64,000 nucleotides of DNA from contig CP053149.1 in the NCBI GenBank assembly GCA_014607495.2, positions 14,210,120 to 14,274,119 of the forward strand, written 5' to 3'. Position numbers and translations under genes: made by a program. This DNA is from Carposina sasakii (Eukaryota; Arthropoda; Insecta; Lepidoptera; Carposinidae). Within the stretch, counting starts at the first letter, position 1. Every line of letters starts with the position of its first letter. Under the pieces are notes generated by a model. That model did not search any database, was not told the origin of the DNA, and was given only the letters and a program-made list of their open reading frames with translations. Positions 50,191-60,800 of the stretch are shown here, one piece after another.

Positions 50191-51157
50191 AAAGATAGGC
50201 TCATGTAATGATATTATACATAAAATTATAGGTATGAAGTAGAAATCTACATTTTCTATCTTAATATACAAGGAAACCCATTTAAACATAAACAGTTATA
50301 ATATCTCTACAAATGTAATCAAATAACCTGCATTAGCATAATAAAATTAGAAAATAATTATGATATGATACTCGTATACACATACCAAACCGCTATTGTG
50401 TGAGATAGCGAATACATATTGCTGATGAGGAAGTCAGATAGCCTGTATAATTGTGCCCGACAAGCGGAGCCGCTGGCCGATATTCGGTCAGGCATAATTT
50501 GTGTTATGATGTGCTTAGATAGGTATTATACATGTATAAGGTTCTTCCAACAACTTAGGTATCTAACTCTCGGATAATTTCGTTGTCCTCAATATAAATT
50601 CATCAGACTCTACCGAGCTTTGAAGTTAGGACCTATGTGCTACATTGCTTATTAGTTATTACCAATCGCCTTAAAGTCGTCAAATCTACAGTAGAAACAC
50701 AAGACACTTATCCACGCATTGTACTTACCTATAGGTTATACCAAAATCATATTTTAAAACCTTGTTTATTCGTGTGATTTTGGAAATCAAAACCATTTAT
50801 GTAATTTTTTTCGATGAAATCATCGATGTCCATGGCTGTCCATTTTTTACTGTTTATTTTTTACCCTCAAAAATAGCCCCAAGTGTGTCCTAGCCCTAAG
50901 TAATCACCCGCAATACCGACGCATAATAGATAGAAGTGTAGATCGGTCTGATAGCTAGTAATACAATACCTTATGAATCGACAATGCATTTTTCATTTCA
51001 AATTGTGTTTCATTACCTTTGTCGGAGTTTTATTTGCGGCCATTTTTAAATTTCACTCGTGCTTTGTGTCTTACGATAGTTTACATTTTTACAAGTACAT
51101 ATTTTTAAAATTGCCATAGTTTGGCATAAAATAGCTAGGTATGATGTATGATCTCTT

Positions 51158-51410
51158 CTATGCTGCTCTGGGGGTGAAAAAAAAAACATATAATACTACA
51201 GCTGCTTCTCTTCCCGGGCATACTGTACAAGTCAGTAGAGGGACAAGAGGGTCTTGGTGTTTTGTAGCGATGGGCTGACCATCTGTCACTACTAACCGAA
51301 CTTGTACATCTCAACTATACCCTCTAAATTGGTCAGAAGTGGCACCATGTGGTTCTGTCGGCCCTTGGTGCTCTGCCTACCTCATAAGGGATAAAGGCGT
51401 GATTATATGT
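51158..51410 (-). repeat. Family B repeat, full-length copy
   Basis: 253 bp in reverse orientation, from 'ctatgctgctctgggggtg' to 'aaaggcgtgattatatgt'. It matches the 7.1-kb and 55.1-kb copies end to end and lies 420 bp upstream of al exon 2. Confidence 0.88.
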
Positions 51411-51829
51411 ATGATGTATGATACGTATCACTTTCAGTCAGTTTACATCAAGTGACTCTTCCTATTTTATGACTACCGGCTCATTCCTCCCAGGGTCTAA
51501 CTGTGGAGTGAGTAACTATTTGTTTTATTTAATTGGACCCGCGGCTAAGCTAAACATGTATGTAGGATCTTTTATATGATATTGCAGTTCTGGCTACACC
51601 ATTTCGGGAACATTGTATAGGTACATGTATACTAAATAAATGCCAGAAGAACAAAAGCAAAACTTCAAAAACGTTGAGGTTAGGGCAGTCACAGGTTAAT
51701 AGACAAAATTCTACGTAATCCACGTCCGTATATAAAGATTCGGTAACTAAGGAGTAGACTTATTAACATATCTATCCACATATTAAAATTCTAAGACTAA
51801 ACGACTAAGCAAACTTTTTATTGTTTCAG

Positions 51830-52049
51830 ATTTAATTTCGCCAAATATGGGACTATCAGAGCCTGGGTCGTCTACCACCCCTGACCTTCCACCGGGAGAG
51901 CACGAGCGACCGGAGTCAGGGGGTACACTGGATGATGAAGATACTCCCCGGAGGAAGCAGCGGAGATATAGGACCACCTTCACCAGCTACCAACTGGATG
52001 AACTGGAGAAAGCTTTTGGAAGAACGCATTACCCAGATGTTTTTACACG
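51830..52049 (+). other. al: al exon 2: 17-nt 5' UTR, N terminus, first half of homeodomain
   Basis: The acceptor is ttttattgtttcag| at 51829/51830 and the donor is acacg|gtacgtaat at 52049/52050. The frame is open back to the acceptor (phase 1), so an upstream coding exon cannot be excluded, but the ATG at 51847 is well placed. An acidic, Pro/Gly-rich leader (residues 7-34) precedes RRKQRRYR. The last codon, Arg68, is split. Confidence 0.93.
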
Positions 52050-55000
52050 GTACGTAATAGGAATAAGTTTGCTCCGAGTATGAAAAAGATTTCTCTAGGT
52101 AAGCTTGAAGATGACGTACGAAAAGCTCAGGCTCTTGATATTGATCGAACTGTCATTGTGATCCATATTGGCATCTTTATGTGGCGTGTCGCCATAAAAA
52201 AAAAAATCGGTTACATTTATTAAAATGTAATGTCAAAATGATGACTATTAACCCGAAATATGAGTAATAGTTATGAATATGTAGAAGAATATGAATATGA
52301 AAACAGATTTTGTAACAAAACTAGGGATCCGCCCCGGCTTTGCACGGGTGTAAATGTGTAATATGGGCGGCCGCTATAAAAAAGTGTTGTTTTTAAAACT
52401 TTTTCAGGCAATTTTTTATTTTTTATCTCCGTAAGAACCATCCTTGTACTTCAAGGAATATTCTAAAAAAGAATTAGCGAAATCGGTTTATCTGTTCTCG
52501 AGATTTGCGCTTAACAACACATTTAGCTATTCATTTTTATAAGAAGATATCTAAGAAAATGGTAGTATGTAACTTTTTATAATTTATTATTTTTTGTTAC
52601 AGAGAGGAATTAGCTCTGAAAATAGGCCTAACAGAAGCAAGAATACAGGTAAGAAAAATATTAATTTCAACACATTTTAATTTACTGTAACATATTTCTC
52701 ACGTACATGCATATAACGCCTTACCTTGTGGTTATAATTAATGTTAATAGCTCATAATAATAGCAATACACTTGTGAGTAATATTTCCAAAGACATTTAA
52801 CCCCTCCGGACTACGTGTGTGGGTTTACAGCTTACTTAGGTCTAGTATGTAATACTTAGTTCATCTGGGTAGGTGTATTTTCTCTATATAAAAAGATTAT
52901 CTCCTTTTTAAAGGAGAAAATAATTGTATACTTGTGTATATTGAAATCTCCGGACTTTCACCGATCAAATTGGTGAAATTCTAAAGAAAGGTTAGGTCAA
53001 GAGTACCCTAAACCGACAAGCGTGCATCGTGCAGAAGCGAAAGAGGTGTGTCAGGATCGTAGCAAATGGAGATCCGTGATCTCTGCCTACCCCTCCGGGA
53101 AAGAGGCGTGATTATTATGTATGTATATTGAAATAGAATATGTTTAGTTAAAATTCATGTTATGATTGAATTTTACCGAGGGCTACCCCTTGTAAGTACG
53201 TTCCTCGAATTTCCACTAAAGCTCATATCATATCCCAAGTGGATTTTTTCCTTGAGGACACTATTAGTTCTAACCCGAGATGTTACAACTGTATCCTAGG
53301 TATAAAGGTCCAATATTCAATATGAGTAAAGTTTGAATAAACGATTAATTATATGGGTCTAAGTTTTGTATTTAATATCTCCCTGCTTTTCTATTCCTGT
53401 GGTCTTCAGCCATTTGCAAAAACCTGACGGTATATCAGCTAATGTTTATTCATGTTTGGATCTTTAATTACACCCATGAGTTCTCTAACCGCCTATCATT
53501 CGTCACTTGTCAAGAATAACAATGAATTTTTAATATAGATATTTACTTATTAATTGATTAATTCATCCGCGTAATGACTCTTTGAATAAATACATATTAA
53601 TATATTAACTTTTATAAGATATTCCGATTCCACGTTTTCTAGAAAGGGTTCCGTGTAAAACCGTTGGATTATAAATTGATATTTTATAAATTACTTACTA
53701 TTTAATTTACGGGTCAGTCATCTATCCAGATGACAACTTGGAACATGTGATGTAGGTAATAAAAAATTCGGAAATAATAATTATTTATTTAATATTATAT
53801 ATTTTTCGATTTGTACATACATTAAAAATAAAACTCTTTATGAAATATACCCATAGAGTTAGTTATTATTCCGTGTGATCTAGTGGAACTAGGAGAGTGA
53901 AGTTACAGCGGTGAAAATGACATCTCACATCTATGGATAAAATTATACACTCATAACCACATCATTAGAGAGTTGTTAATGAACGTATTACACAATCATT
54001 TGACAATAAAAAAAATTAAATTGATTGATGTCCATTGAATATATTATCAACTTTTTGCATACAGAAATGTGATTGCCATTCGAAAAATAATTAAATTCTA
54101 TAATGGCGATAATTATATTTTTAATTTAGAAGGTCATCAGAGGAGCTTATTAATTTTAAGTTTTAATAGAGGGTCATAAGTTACTGCGCCATGAATGAAA
54201 CGATTAGTTGTCGACGTTTATTCAAAACTCTCCTGTCTTACTTAGGTACACTTTGCGTGAACGTTTTGTGAAAGAGCGAGACCAATCTTGGATACATTGC
54301 GTGATAATAGGATATATGCATTATTTTTTTTATTTCATTTTTAGATTCTACGTAAAAAAATAATAAAGTTTGCCATTGGAATAGCATATCTAAGTTTAAT
54401 CGTTTTGGATTTACAGCGATTCAAAAATACGAGTCGGCAAAATTCTCCGTTTGGGCGTTTGCTCCATACTAAAATGGCATAGACTCTGACGTCATACTAC
54501 ACAACGGCATCAAATTACGATGGGAAAAAATGCAATCTTATTTTATAAACGTAATATAATATTTTTGTGTATATTTTGTCATAAAAATTGTTTATTAATA
54601 GGTACAGATATTAATGAAGTATTGATTAAATCAATGTGATAATTCAAAATATGGGTAAAATTGTATGTTTTTACTCCTTTAATGTTGGCATTGTTTTTCA
54701 TTCAATTTTTTAAACTATTAAATACCTGTACATCTCAACTATACCCTCAAAATTGGTCAGATGTGGTTCTATCGGCCCTTGGTGCTCTGCCTACCCCGTA
54801 AGGGATAAAGGCGTGATTATATGTATGTATGTATGTTAAAAACCTGTAACTTTGGTATTTACTAACTAATTTATGTTATTTTTGCACTGTTCGGTTTGTA
54901 CTTATTTGTATTATCTTTTGAATAAAATATAAAAATCTGTTTTCGAGTCAGACGCATATTCCCTATTGGTTCCAATCCTTATACAAAGCGGGTACGTTCA

Positions 55001-58000
55001 CAAATCATTAGAAATAAGACGACGTGGAATATTAGTCTTGACGTATAAGTATATTTACAATACAACATTGGTACAACTACAATACAACATACATAGATAC
55101 ATATACATACATATAATCACGCCTTTATCCCTTACGGGGTAGGCAGAGCACCAAGGGCCGATAGAACCACATGGTGCCACTTCTGACCAATTTTGAGGGT
55201 ATAGTTGAGATGTACAAGTTCGGTTAGTAGTGACAGGTGGTCAGCCCATCGCCTACAAAACACTAAGACCCACTAGTCCCACTACTGACTTGTACAGTAT
55301 GCCCGGGAAGAGAAGCAGCTGTAGAATTATACGTTTTTTTTTCACTCCCAGAGCAGCATAATAGTTTATATATACAATACAATACAACATACAACCACAA
55401 ATCAACCATAGGTACCACAGAGTAGAATACTTAACAGTAACTTAAAGCCACAGCGTAATCTGTACGAGTACTTCAAGCTTCCTTATAAGTCTTGTCGCGA
55501 AACCAACTTTCCGAATCGATACCATAATGATCGCTTAATCATTAAATTCCAGCGAATGTTCGAGCTATTCGATAATAAATACGTCGCGCTCATATTTGTT
55601 ACTAGTTGTCGCCCGCGGGTTCACACGCTTAGGCTATTATTGTGTAAGGGCGTAATAAACATTTGTTTATTTATAGAAACAGTTATAGTAAAATTGTGTA
55701 TTTAATAGCTATTGAAATTATTATATACAGGTGATTTTTGGTCGTCAACGTTCCCGAAAACTACGAAATCTCCTCATCATCACGATTATTTTTCTCCATG
55801 GAAGCATACCTGGGAAGTGTCTAGTTCCCAAGATATTAGGGTCCAAAGTTGAGTAAATAGACTGCGTTTTTCTGCATAAATGCACATAGACGCGCGTAGC
55901 AAGATTTTTTCACGAGAAATAATTAATATATGTGTATGGAAAAACTAGCATAAACACTGGACACTATAAATTTCGAACGATCAAGTAATTTTTTTTTTTC
56001 AAAAAAATTTACATCATTTCCCTGCATTTTTTTTGCATAAACCTACTTTATTTGATGTATAGAGTACATACCTTTCGTAAAGGTGGCAACGAAAAAACAT
56101 CCTGTATAAATAAAGTTTTGAAATAATCGCAATTTCTAGAATGTAATTAATGCCAAATAAAAAAACAGGACAACGCACACTAGGACTAGCATTATAAGGT
56201 CAGATTTGAAAGTTAGAAACGCGTTTAATTAACCCCACTAATTATTATGTATTTGTTTACTCCCGAACTGATTTGATGAGATTTGGAAGTTTATAGCTGA
56301 TTAGATGTACGACATATTGACAAACGTATTTCAATGGTATTAGTTTTTATAGGAGTAAGTACAAGTACAAATCATCATGTTCTCGCCATAAATTAAAGAA
56401 CCAGGGAAACCATATGCGGCGAATTATTTTAATGAAATTAATATGAATGAAATATCATAAATTTATCGGTGGATAGAAAGCTGTTTTATAGGTTTCTGAA
56501 TTAATAAGGCTCTTATAATGGTAGTAGGAATTATTATACGATACAAGCTACATAGGATTGACCATGATTCATTCTATACGGAAATAGGTAGGCGTGAAAA
56601 TTTTAATTCATAGGCTAGTAAAATGACACTTTTTGAGACAAAACTGTTAAATTGGTTTAGATATCTAATTTATTCTTATAATTATATATATTATAAATAC
56701 TATATTATTCTTATTCTTTATTGCACATACACAAAAGAATATAGCAAACAAGATAAAAGTAGAGATGCATGTACAATGGCAAGCTTATCTCTACAAGAGA
56801 TCTCTTCCAGCAAGCCAAGCAAGTAAAGAAAAATTGTTAACAAATACAGGGTAACATGTGCAATTAAACTAATTCTAAGAAACTATATACAGGATGTTGG
56901 TGACAGCTAGGAAAATATTGATACCATGGCTTCAGACCGGAAAGCACTGAAGCGGAAAACACTGAAAATTTTCGCAGGAAAATTCCAAAATTTTCTGACA
57001 TTTTTTAAATATTTTCAGAAAAAAATTGTTTCATTCGTTTAATTAGGCCTTAGATGATTACTTTAAAATAAAATTTGAACCAAAAAAATTATTTAAAAAA
57101 AAATTGCCTTCAAAAAAGTTTAAATAACTGATCAACCCTAATGAAGAGTCACAAGTGATAAAAAAAACAGCAATATGTCACACAATAACCAATAAGTCCA
57201 TTTAATTAGTCACAGGATCATCCGAGACAATTGGCGCGGAGAGCAAAGATTACTGATAATCAAATCAAAAATACATTTCCTGCGAATAATAATAACACTG
57301 TCGTATAACTCAACACAATGGTACTTGTTCAGCATTTAAGTATTTGCCTGGCTGTCACCTACATCCTGTATACACATAAACTAATTTTAAAAATTCTGTC
57401 CTACAGGTATGGTTCCAAAACCGGCGGGCGAAATGGCGTAAACAAGAAAAGGTTGGGCCACACGCACATCCTTACAGCGGATACCTGAGCGCGGGCCAGC
57501 CGATACCCACGTCTGCCACGCTGCCCACTCCGCCGCACCCGCTCTCACTCGGCTTCGGGTTGAGAAAGCCTTTTGACAACGCTTTGGCAAGGTTTGGGTA
57601 AGTTTCTACTACATTTGTTAAGTTTGCCAGTAATTTCATACGTCAAATCATTTAAATCAATATTTTAATATTATATAATTGCTGTGTTGTAACAACTACG
57701 AGTAACAAATAAAAAAAATCCGAAGTACCTAAGCGTTAACTAACCAGTATCTCCTTTGTCAACAGGTACGCAAATTCTCCACTATTCGGCGCACAATATC
57801 TGCCACCATTGTCTCGGCCCCCGCTGTTTGGGGCTCCACTGTACGCGACGTCACCCGCTCACTTCCACTCGCTCTTCGCCAATCTAGCCATGCCGGAACC
57901 GCCGCGACTCTCGCCCGAACACCCCCGATTGTCTCCCGAGCATTTACGAACGTCATCGGAGCACTCCCGAACATCACCCGACAATCACCGAATGTCCTCT

Positions 58001-58177
58001 GAGGGTAGATCTCCAGCGCCATCTATTTCCCCCCCAATTTCACCGGGGATCGAAATGCCTCATCATTCAGTAGTGGAAGACCCTAGAAACTCTAGTATAG
58101 CAGCTTTACGCTTAGCAGCAAGAGAACATGAGTTGAGACTCGAATTATTAAGACAAAGAGCTGATTTGATCTGTTAA
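51847..58177 (+). CDS. al: Aristaless-type paired-class homeodomain transcription factor (4 coding exons, 283 aa)
   Basis: Join of 51847-52049, 52603-52648, 57407-57597 and 57766-58177, an exact 852 nt with the stop. The start ATG has a strong context (aaatATGg) and gives MGLSEPGSS. Residues 38-97 are the homeodomain: it starts [10 protein letters not shown], keeps L16, F20, W48, F49, N51 and R53, and has Gln at position 50 (Q87). An intron falls between positions 46 and 47, the usual paired-class site. Then come [22 protein letters not shown] and a [15 protein letters not shown] block, all matched in fly Aristaless, and the C-terminal OAR motif ([20 protein letters not shown], about 256-275). 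At 283 aa it is much shorter than the fly protein (about 400). Position 21 is Gly and position 11 Tyr, unlike fly. As a nuclear DNA-binding regulator it would act in appendage and wing patterning. Lepidoptera have two copies (al1, al2); al2 is the likelier identity here, but that is inference. Confidence 0.95.
52050..52602 (+). other. al intron 2 (553 bp) with non-LTR fragment
   Basis: GT...AG intron. At 52320-52558 it holds a non-LTR-type fragment opening ctagggatccgccccggctt and related in style to the 33.8-kb relic, ending about 45 bp before exon 3. Confidence 0.85.
52603..52648 (+). other. al: al exon 3: 46-nt micro-exon in the homeodomain
   Basis: Acceptor tttttgttacag|agagg and donor atacag|gtaaga. 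It encodes the end of Arg68 through Gln83 ([16 protein letters not shown]), homeodomain positions 31-46. Leaving it out would shift the frame and destroy helix 3. It is too small to appear in simple open-frame searches. Confidence 0.95.
54728..54832 (-). repeat. Family B repeat, partial copy
   Basis: It runs tgtacatctcaactataccc to ataaaggcgtgattatatgt and a (atgt)n leader. The 'agtggcaccatg' segment carries a deletion compared with other copies. Confidence 0.85.
55107..55362 (+). repeat. Family B repeat, full-length copy
   Basis: It is preceded by an (acat)n leader and begins tataatcacgcctttatccc, the unoccupied counterpart of the site that family A copy 2 entered at 4.41 kb. It ends 'ccagagcagcataatag'. 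Confidence 0.9.
55728..56104 (-). mobile_element. Family A element, copy 9 (full length, in al intron 3)
   Basis: 377 bp between TA flanks, from caggtgatttttggtcgtca to aaaaaacatcctg. It retains the whole middle block and is a good reference for the family's full structure. Confidence 0.92.
56888..57372. mobile_element. Inverted-repeat element (family I), next to al exon 4
   Basis: The left end is tacaggatgttggtgacagc, continuing taggaaaata. The right end, read inward, is tacaggatgtaggtgacagc, continuing caggcaaata. The interior of about 430 bp is A-rich and non-coding. TA flanks suggest the same target preference as family A. Its right end lies 36 bp from the exon 4 acceptor. A relic of the same right end is at 62.64-62.69 kb. 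Confidence 0.85.
57407..57597 (+). other. al: al exon 4: homeodomain helix 3 and basic tail
   Basis: Acceptor ttctgtcctacag|gtatgg and donor aggtttgg|gtaagttt. It encodes V84 to the first part of Gly147: [17 protein letters not shown], a Pro/Thr-rich stretch and [16 protein letters not shown]. It is clearly GC-richer than the flanking introns. A branch-point-like ctaat lies at 57381-57385. Confidence 0.96.
57766..58177 (+). other. al: al exon 5: C-terminal region and OAR motif
   Basis: Acceptor ctcctttgtcaacag|gtacgc after a 168-bp intron 4. It encodes residues 147-283. It includes five tandem seven-residue units of the form R-x-S-x-E-H-x (residues 194-228, 57905-58009), a Ser/Pro-rich linker, and the OAR motif ending RADLIC, then TAA. 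The - strand frame of 87 codons here is a shadow. Confidence 0.95.
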
Positions 58178-58346
58178 ATGTACAAATATTTATTTATTAG
58201 GTGATTATTCTTATTTTTAACGCCCAGTATTGCCTTGTATAATTTATATTTTTGTTATAACTTTATATATCTCTCTCCTACTTAATATAAGTTAGTTTTA
58301 ATAATTTATGTGATTTATTGCCGTCCATTGTAAAGGTTAATGTGTA

Positions 58347-58352
58347 AATAAA
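58347..58352 (+). terminator. Poly(A) signal of the al gene
   Basis: AATAAA 170 bp after the stop, within gtgtaaataaataatttaac. The implied 3' UTR is short, about 190 nt. Longer isoforms using later signals cannot be excluded. Confidence 0.7.
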
Positions 58353-58491
58353 TAATTTAACTTTTATCAAACATGTTTTATCTCATTTCCTCTTTTAGCG
58401 TATTAACATATAAAAAAGCCTCACATACGTACATATATTATTATAAGAATACTCTCTTTGGTTTAAGGAAGTAGGTATACGTGATTAGAAT

Positions 58492-58556
58492 ATTAAAAAC
58501 TCTTATAGAAACTATTCCATTGTAGGAATGGAATAGTTTCTATAAGAGTTTTTAAT
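58492..58556. repeat. Perfect hairpin, 30-bp arms, 5-nt loop
   Basis: The arm 58492-58521 (attaaaaactcttatagaaa...) is the exact complement of 58527-58556, separated by gtagg. It lies 315 bp after the al stop and 140 bp after its poly(A) signal. It may be a minimal foldback element or a transcribed hairpin; no sequence identifies it as a known microRNA. Confidence 0.85.
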
Positions 58557-58630
58557 CGATGGGATTAATTTTATGGATGCTTAGCCAAAAGTCCAGGATA
58601 CAAATCTTAAAATGGATGCAAGTTATCCAT

Positions 58631-58857
58631 GACGGCCGATTGGTCTAGTAGGTAGTGACCCTGCCTACGACGCCATAGGTCCTGGGTTCGAATCCCGGTA
58701 GGTGCAAACATTGATATGATGAATATTGATGTTTGTTTCCGAGTCATGGATGTTTCTATACTTATCTATGTATTTATATACCGTTACTTAGTACCCACGA
58801 CACAAGACCTTAGGGATCTTAGTGTGGGACTAGGTTAATGTGTTGTGTAAAAAAAAA
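58631..58857 (+). mobile_element. tRNA-derived SINE, full-length copy
   Basis: The tRNA-like head (gacggccgattggtctagta) has an A-box-like tggtctagtagg and a B box ggttcgaatcc at 58685-58695, so it could be transcribed by Pol III. A unique body (atgatgaatattgatgtttg) and a tail ending in an A-run follow. Copies are at 32.8 kb and, truncated, 6.5 kb. It encodes no protein and would depend on a LINE for movement. Confidence 0.92.
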
Positions 58858-59491
58858 TGAACTGGTACCTGACCAGTTCTCTGTAGGTAGTAGGTACACT
58901 ACGAGTATTCTAGAAGTCTTTAGGAATATAATTCGGGCTAGTGGTTAGGTAGATAAGTGTTGTGAAATTTATGAACATAATATATTTGCAAGTTACATGA
59001 TATCCTCATACTATTGTCTAAGAAAAGTTTGGCTGGCTTTAAGTAATCAATTACAGCCCACATCCGTCATAACCTTGGGTCCCGGTCAATACTCGGCAAG
59101 GCATCGTGTTCCGAATAACTAACAAATTATGAATCACATAATTGTACGCAAATGACGGATAATTTGGCGTTAGTCAGCGGCACAAGGCCGTGAGAAGGGA
59201 TGCGCAGGCGCAGACGTGACCGATTAGGTGACCTGATGGAGTACCTGGAGTTAGCCTTCTAAGGTTGGTAACTTGGTAGTATTTGATAGGCTTATTTGGT
59301 AGTATAAGATACTATTTATAGACGTATCCATACAGCCATTGTTTTTAGTAAAATGTACATACATATATGTATAACGAGTACAATTCAAACAATACACAAA
59401 ATATAAATAATTACTTTATTACAAATACTAACTACATTATATAAAACTAATTTAATCTACACGAAATTAAATATATTTACAAAGTTGCCTT
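58858..59491. other. Unique stretch downstream of the al gene
   Basis: 59040-59280 is more GC-balanced and repeat-free (ccttgggtcccggtcaatac, ggcgttagtcagcggcac) and could be a conserved element. TTTATT at 59415-59420 may be a poly(A) signal for a - strand transcript. Confidence 0.35.
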
Positions 59492-59701
59492 TTACCGGGA
59501 GGGTGCCCAGAATGCTGGCAGCATTGTCACGTTGTATGCCACGTATCCTAAATCAAGTTCTGTTAATTCTGATATAATGTTCTTTCCTAAGCTAATACAT
59601 CCTATAGTAGTTACATTATTACATAACTGAATATGTTGATGAAATCTATAGGTATCTCCTTGATTGGCAGGTAAGCAGAAATAAAAGCTAGCAAAATCAC
59701 G
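59492..59701 (-). other. Possible terminal coding exon of an unrecognised - strand gene
   Basis: A 69-codon frame without an early ATG ends in TAA at 59492. Its C-terminal half reads ELTELDLGYVAYNV and then MLPAFWAPSR, with protein-like composition. A pyrimidine-rich tract ending in AG (ttatttctgcttacctgcc then aatcaag) lies inside it and could be an acceptor. A poly(A) signal AATAAA (complement of 59415-59420) follows 72 bp after the stop. No family recognised. The opposite strand is also partly open here, which weakens the case. Confidence 0.25.
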
Positions 59702-60313
59702 TCAAATGTGGGAGGAAACACATCACCACAAATTACAGAAGGTAGGTACATACGTATACCTAGATTCAACTACCCTAAAGCACATTATTAAAGAAGACCA
59801 AGAGAGAGATGGTGCACTTTTACTAAGTAACCGTCAGAATAATACAGTCAGTGAGTATTTGTGGATTCTGCTCTTCAGTTTCGACATCGGTCAGTCAATT
59901 AACAGATATCTGTTCTGTATCTCGCCTGCTAATACTAAATGACCCTTCAGATTGATGAGAGCGAGACATTTCACATTTAAAAGTCAAATTCACAGTGCTA
60001 TTTAATAGTTAGACAGAGTAAGTTTACACTTTAGTGGGGCAAGCACAAACCTTTCCGTTCGTAACGATATCGTCGAACTGTCAAATCTCATAGATTTTGC
60101 TCGCGAGTCGATAGCATTACGGCGCGTAAAAAGATTCAGAGAATAGATACACGTTCTGAAGTCAGGCTGGCGACAGAATTAATTTTGCGGTGTATGAAGT
60201 AAGTAATGTTCCTTTTTCATGCAAAGTAATACCAACTTAAACTTCCTTTGTCTAGTTACTAGCTATGTGGATTGGTTGTTTAATTATGAGATATTATATC
60301 TCCCTCACCCGCC

Positions 60314-60382
60314 TCATGCTACCCGTGCTGCAATGGCTACCAAAAATGCACTGATCATACCAAATCCAATGACTATTTCCAT
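60314..60382 (-). other. 22-aa hydrophobic mini-frame, possible 5' exon of the same - strand gene
   Basis: An ATG at 60380-60382 opens a strongly hydrophobic peptide (MEIVIGFGMISAFLVAIA...) resembling a signal or membrane segment, ending in TGA at 60314. A GG|GTAGCA donor-like site lies before the stop. It might be a signal-peptide exon; equally it may be chance. Confidence 0.15.
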
Positions 60383-60679
60383 GATGATACATTCGACAAG
60401 AAAGACTTGGTTTTATGTATATTAAATTATTCTGAATATTAAAACTATGCCCATATAGAGATCCCTTTTAAAATTATATTTAATAAACATAAAAAATTAT
60501 TAGTATTTATTTGACAAACAATTACACGCCTCCTTTGTGATAATAATGGTGCTTATCATAAGATTTTACGATCACGCCGGGCTGGGCATGCGCAGGTAGA
60601 GTTGGGACCATGTCGATGTTCGCTTTATAATATCCATAATAATATAGAGTGTCAGTGCCAATGAAATTTTTTCCAAATG

Positions 60680-60800
60680 AACTTGTACATCTCAACTATA
60701 CCCTGAAAATTGGTCAGAAGTGGCACCATGTGGTTCTATCGGCCCTTGGTGCTCTGTCTACCCCGTAAGGGATAAAGGCGTGATTATATGTATGTATATA
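60680..60800 (-). repeat. Family B repeat, partial copy
   Basis: It runs aacttgtacatctcaactat to gggataaaggcgtgattata and an (atgt)n leader. The 5' half of the family is missing. Confidence 0.85.

Larger units (their letters stand above)
41817..51829 (+). other. Putative 10-kb intron 1 of the aristaless-type gene
   Basis: This stretch contains three small inverted-repeat elements, one family C fragment near its 3' end and one family B copy 420 bp before exon 2. It is otherwise unique. A 62-aa ATG frame at 43119-43307 and an 83-codon frame at 45661-45912 have no known motif. Blocks near 42.5-42.8 and 44.04-44.36 kb look regulatory. It ends with a good acceptor (ttttattgtttcag). Confidence 0.4.
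52649..57406 (+). other. al intron 3 (4.76 kb), repeat-rich
   Basis: It contains a family B-related fragment (about 53030-53118), family B copies at 54.73 and 55.11 kb, family A copy 9, and family I ending 36 bp before exon 4. No regulatory block stands out between them. Confidence 0.85.

Noticed and set aside
57759..58022. 87-codon - strand frame
   Set aside because: Shadow of al exon 5.
59706..59942. + strand frame with a protein-like segment ending at a GTGAGT donor-like site
   Set aside because: It overlaps the - strand candidate and has no clean acceptor or start; not called separately, but noted in the finding for 59.5-60.4 kb.
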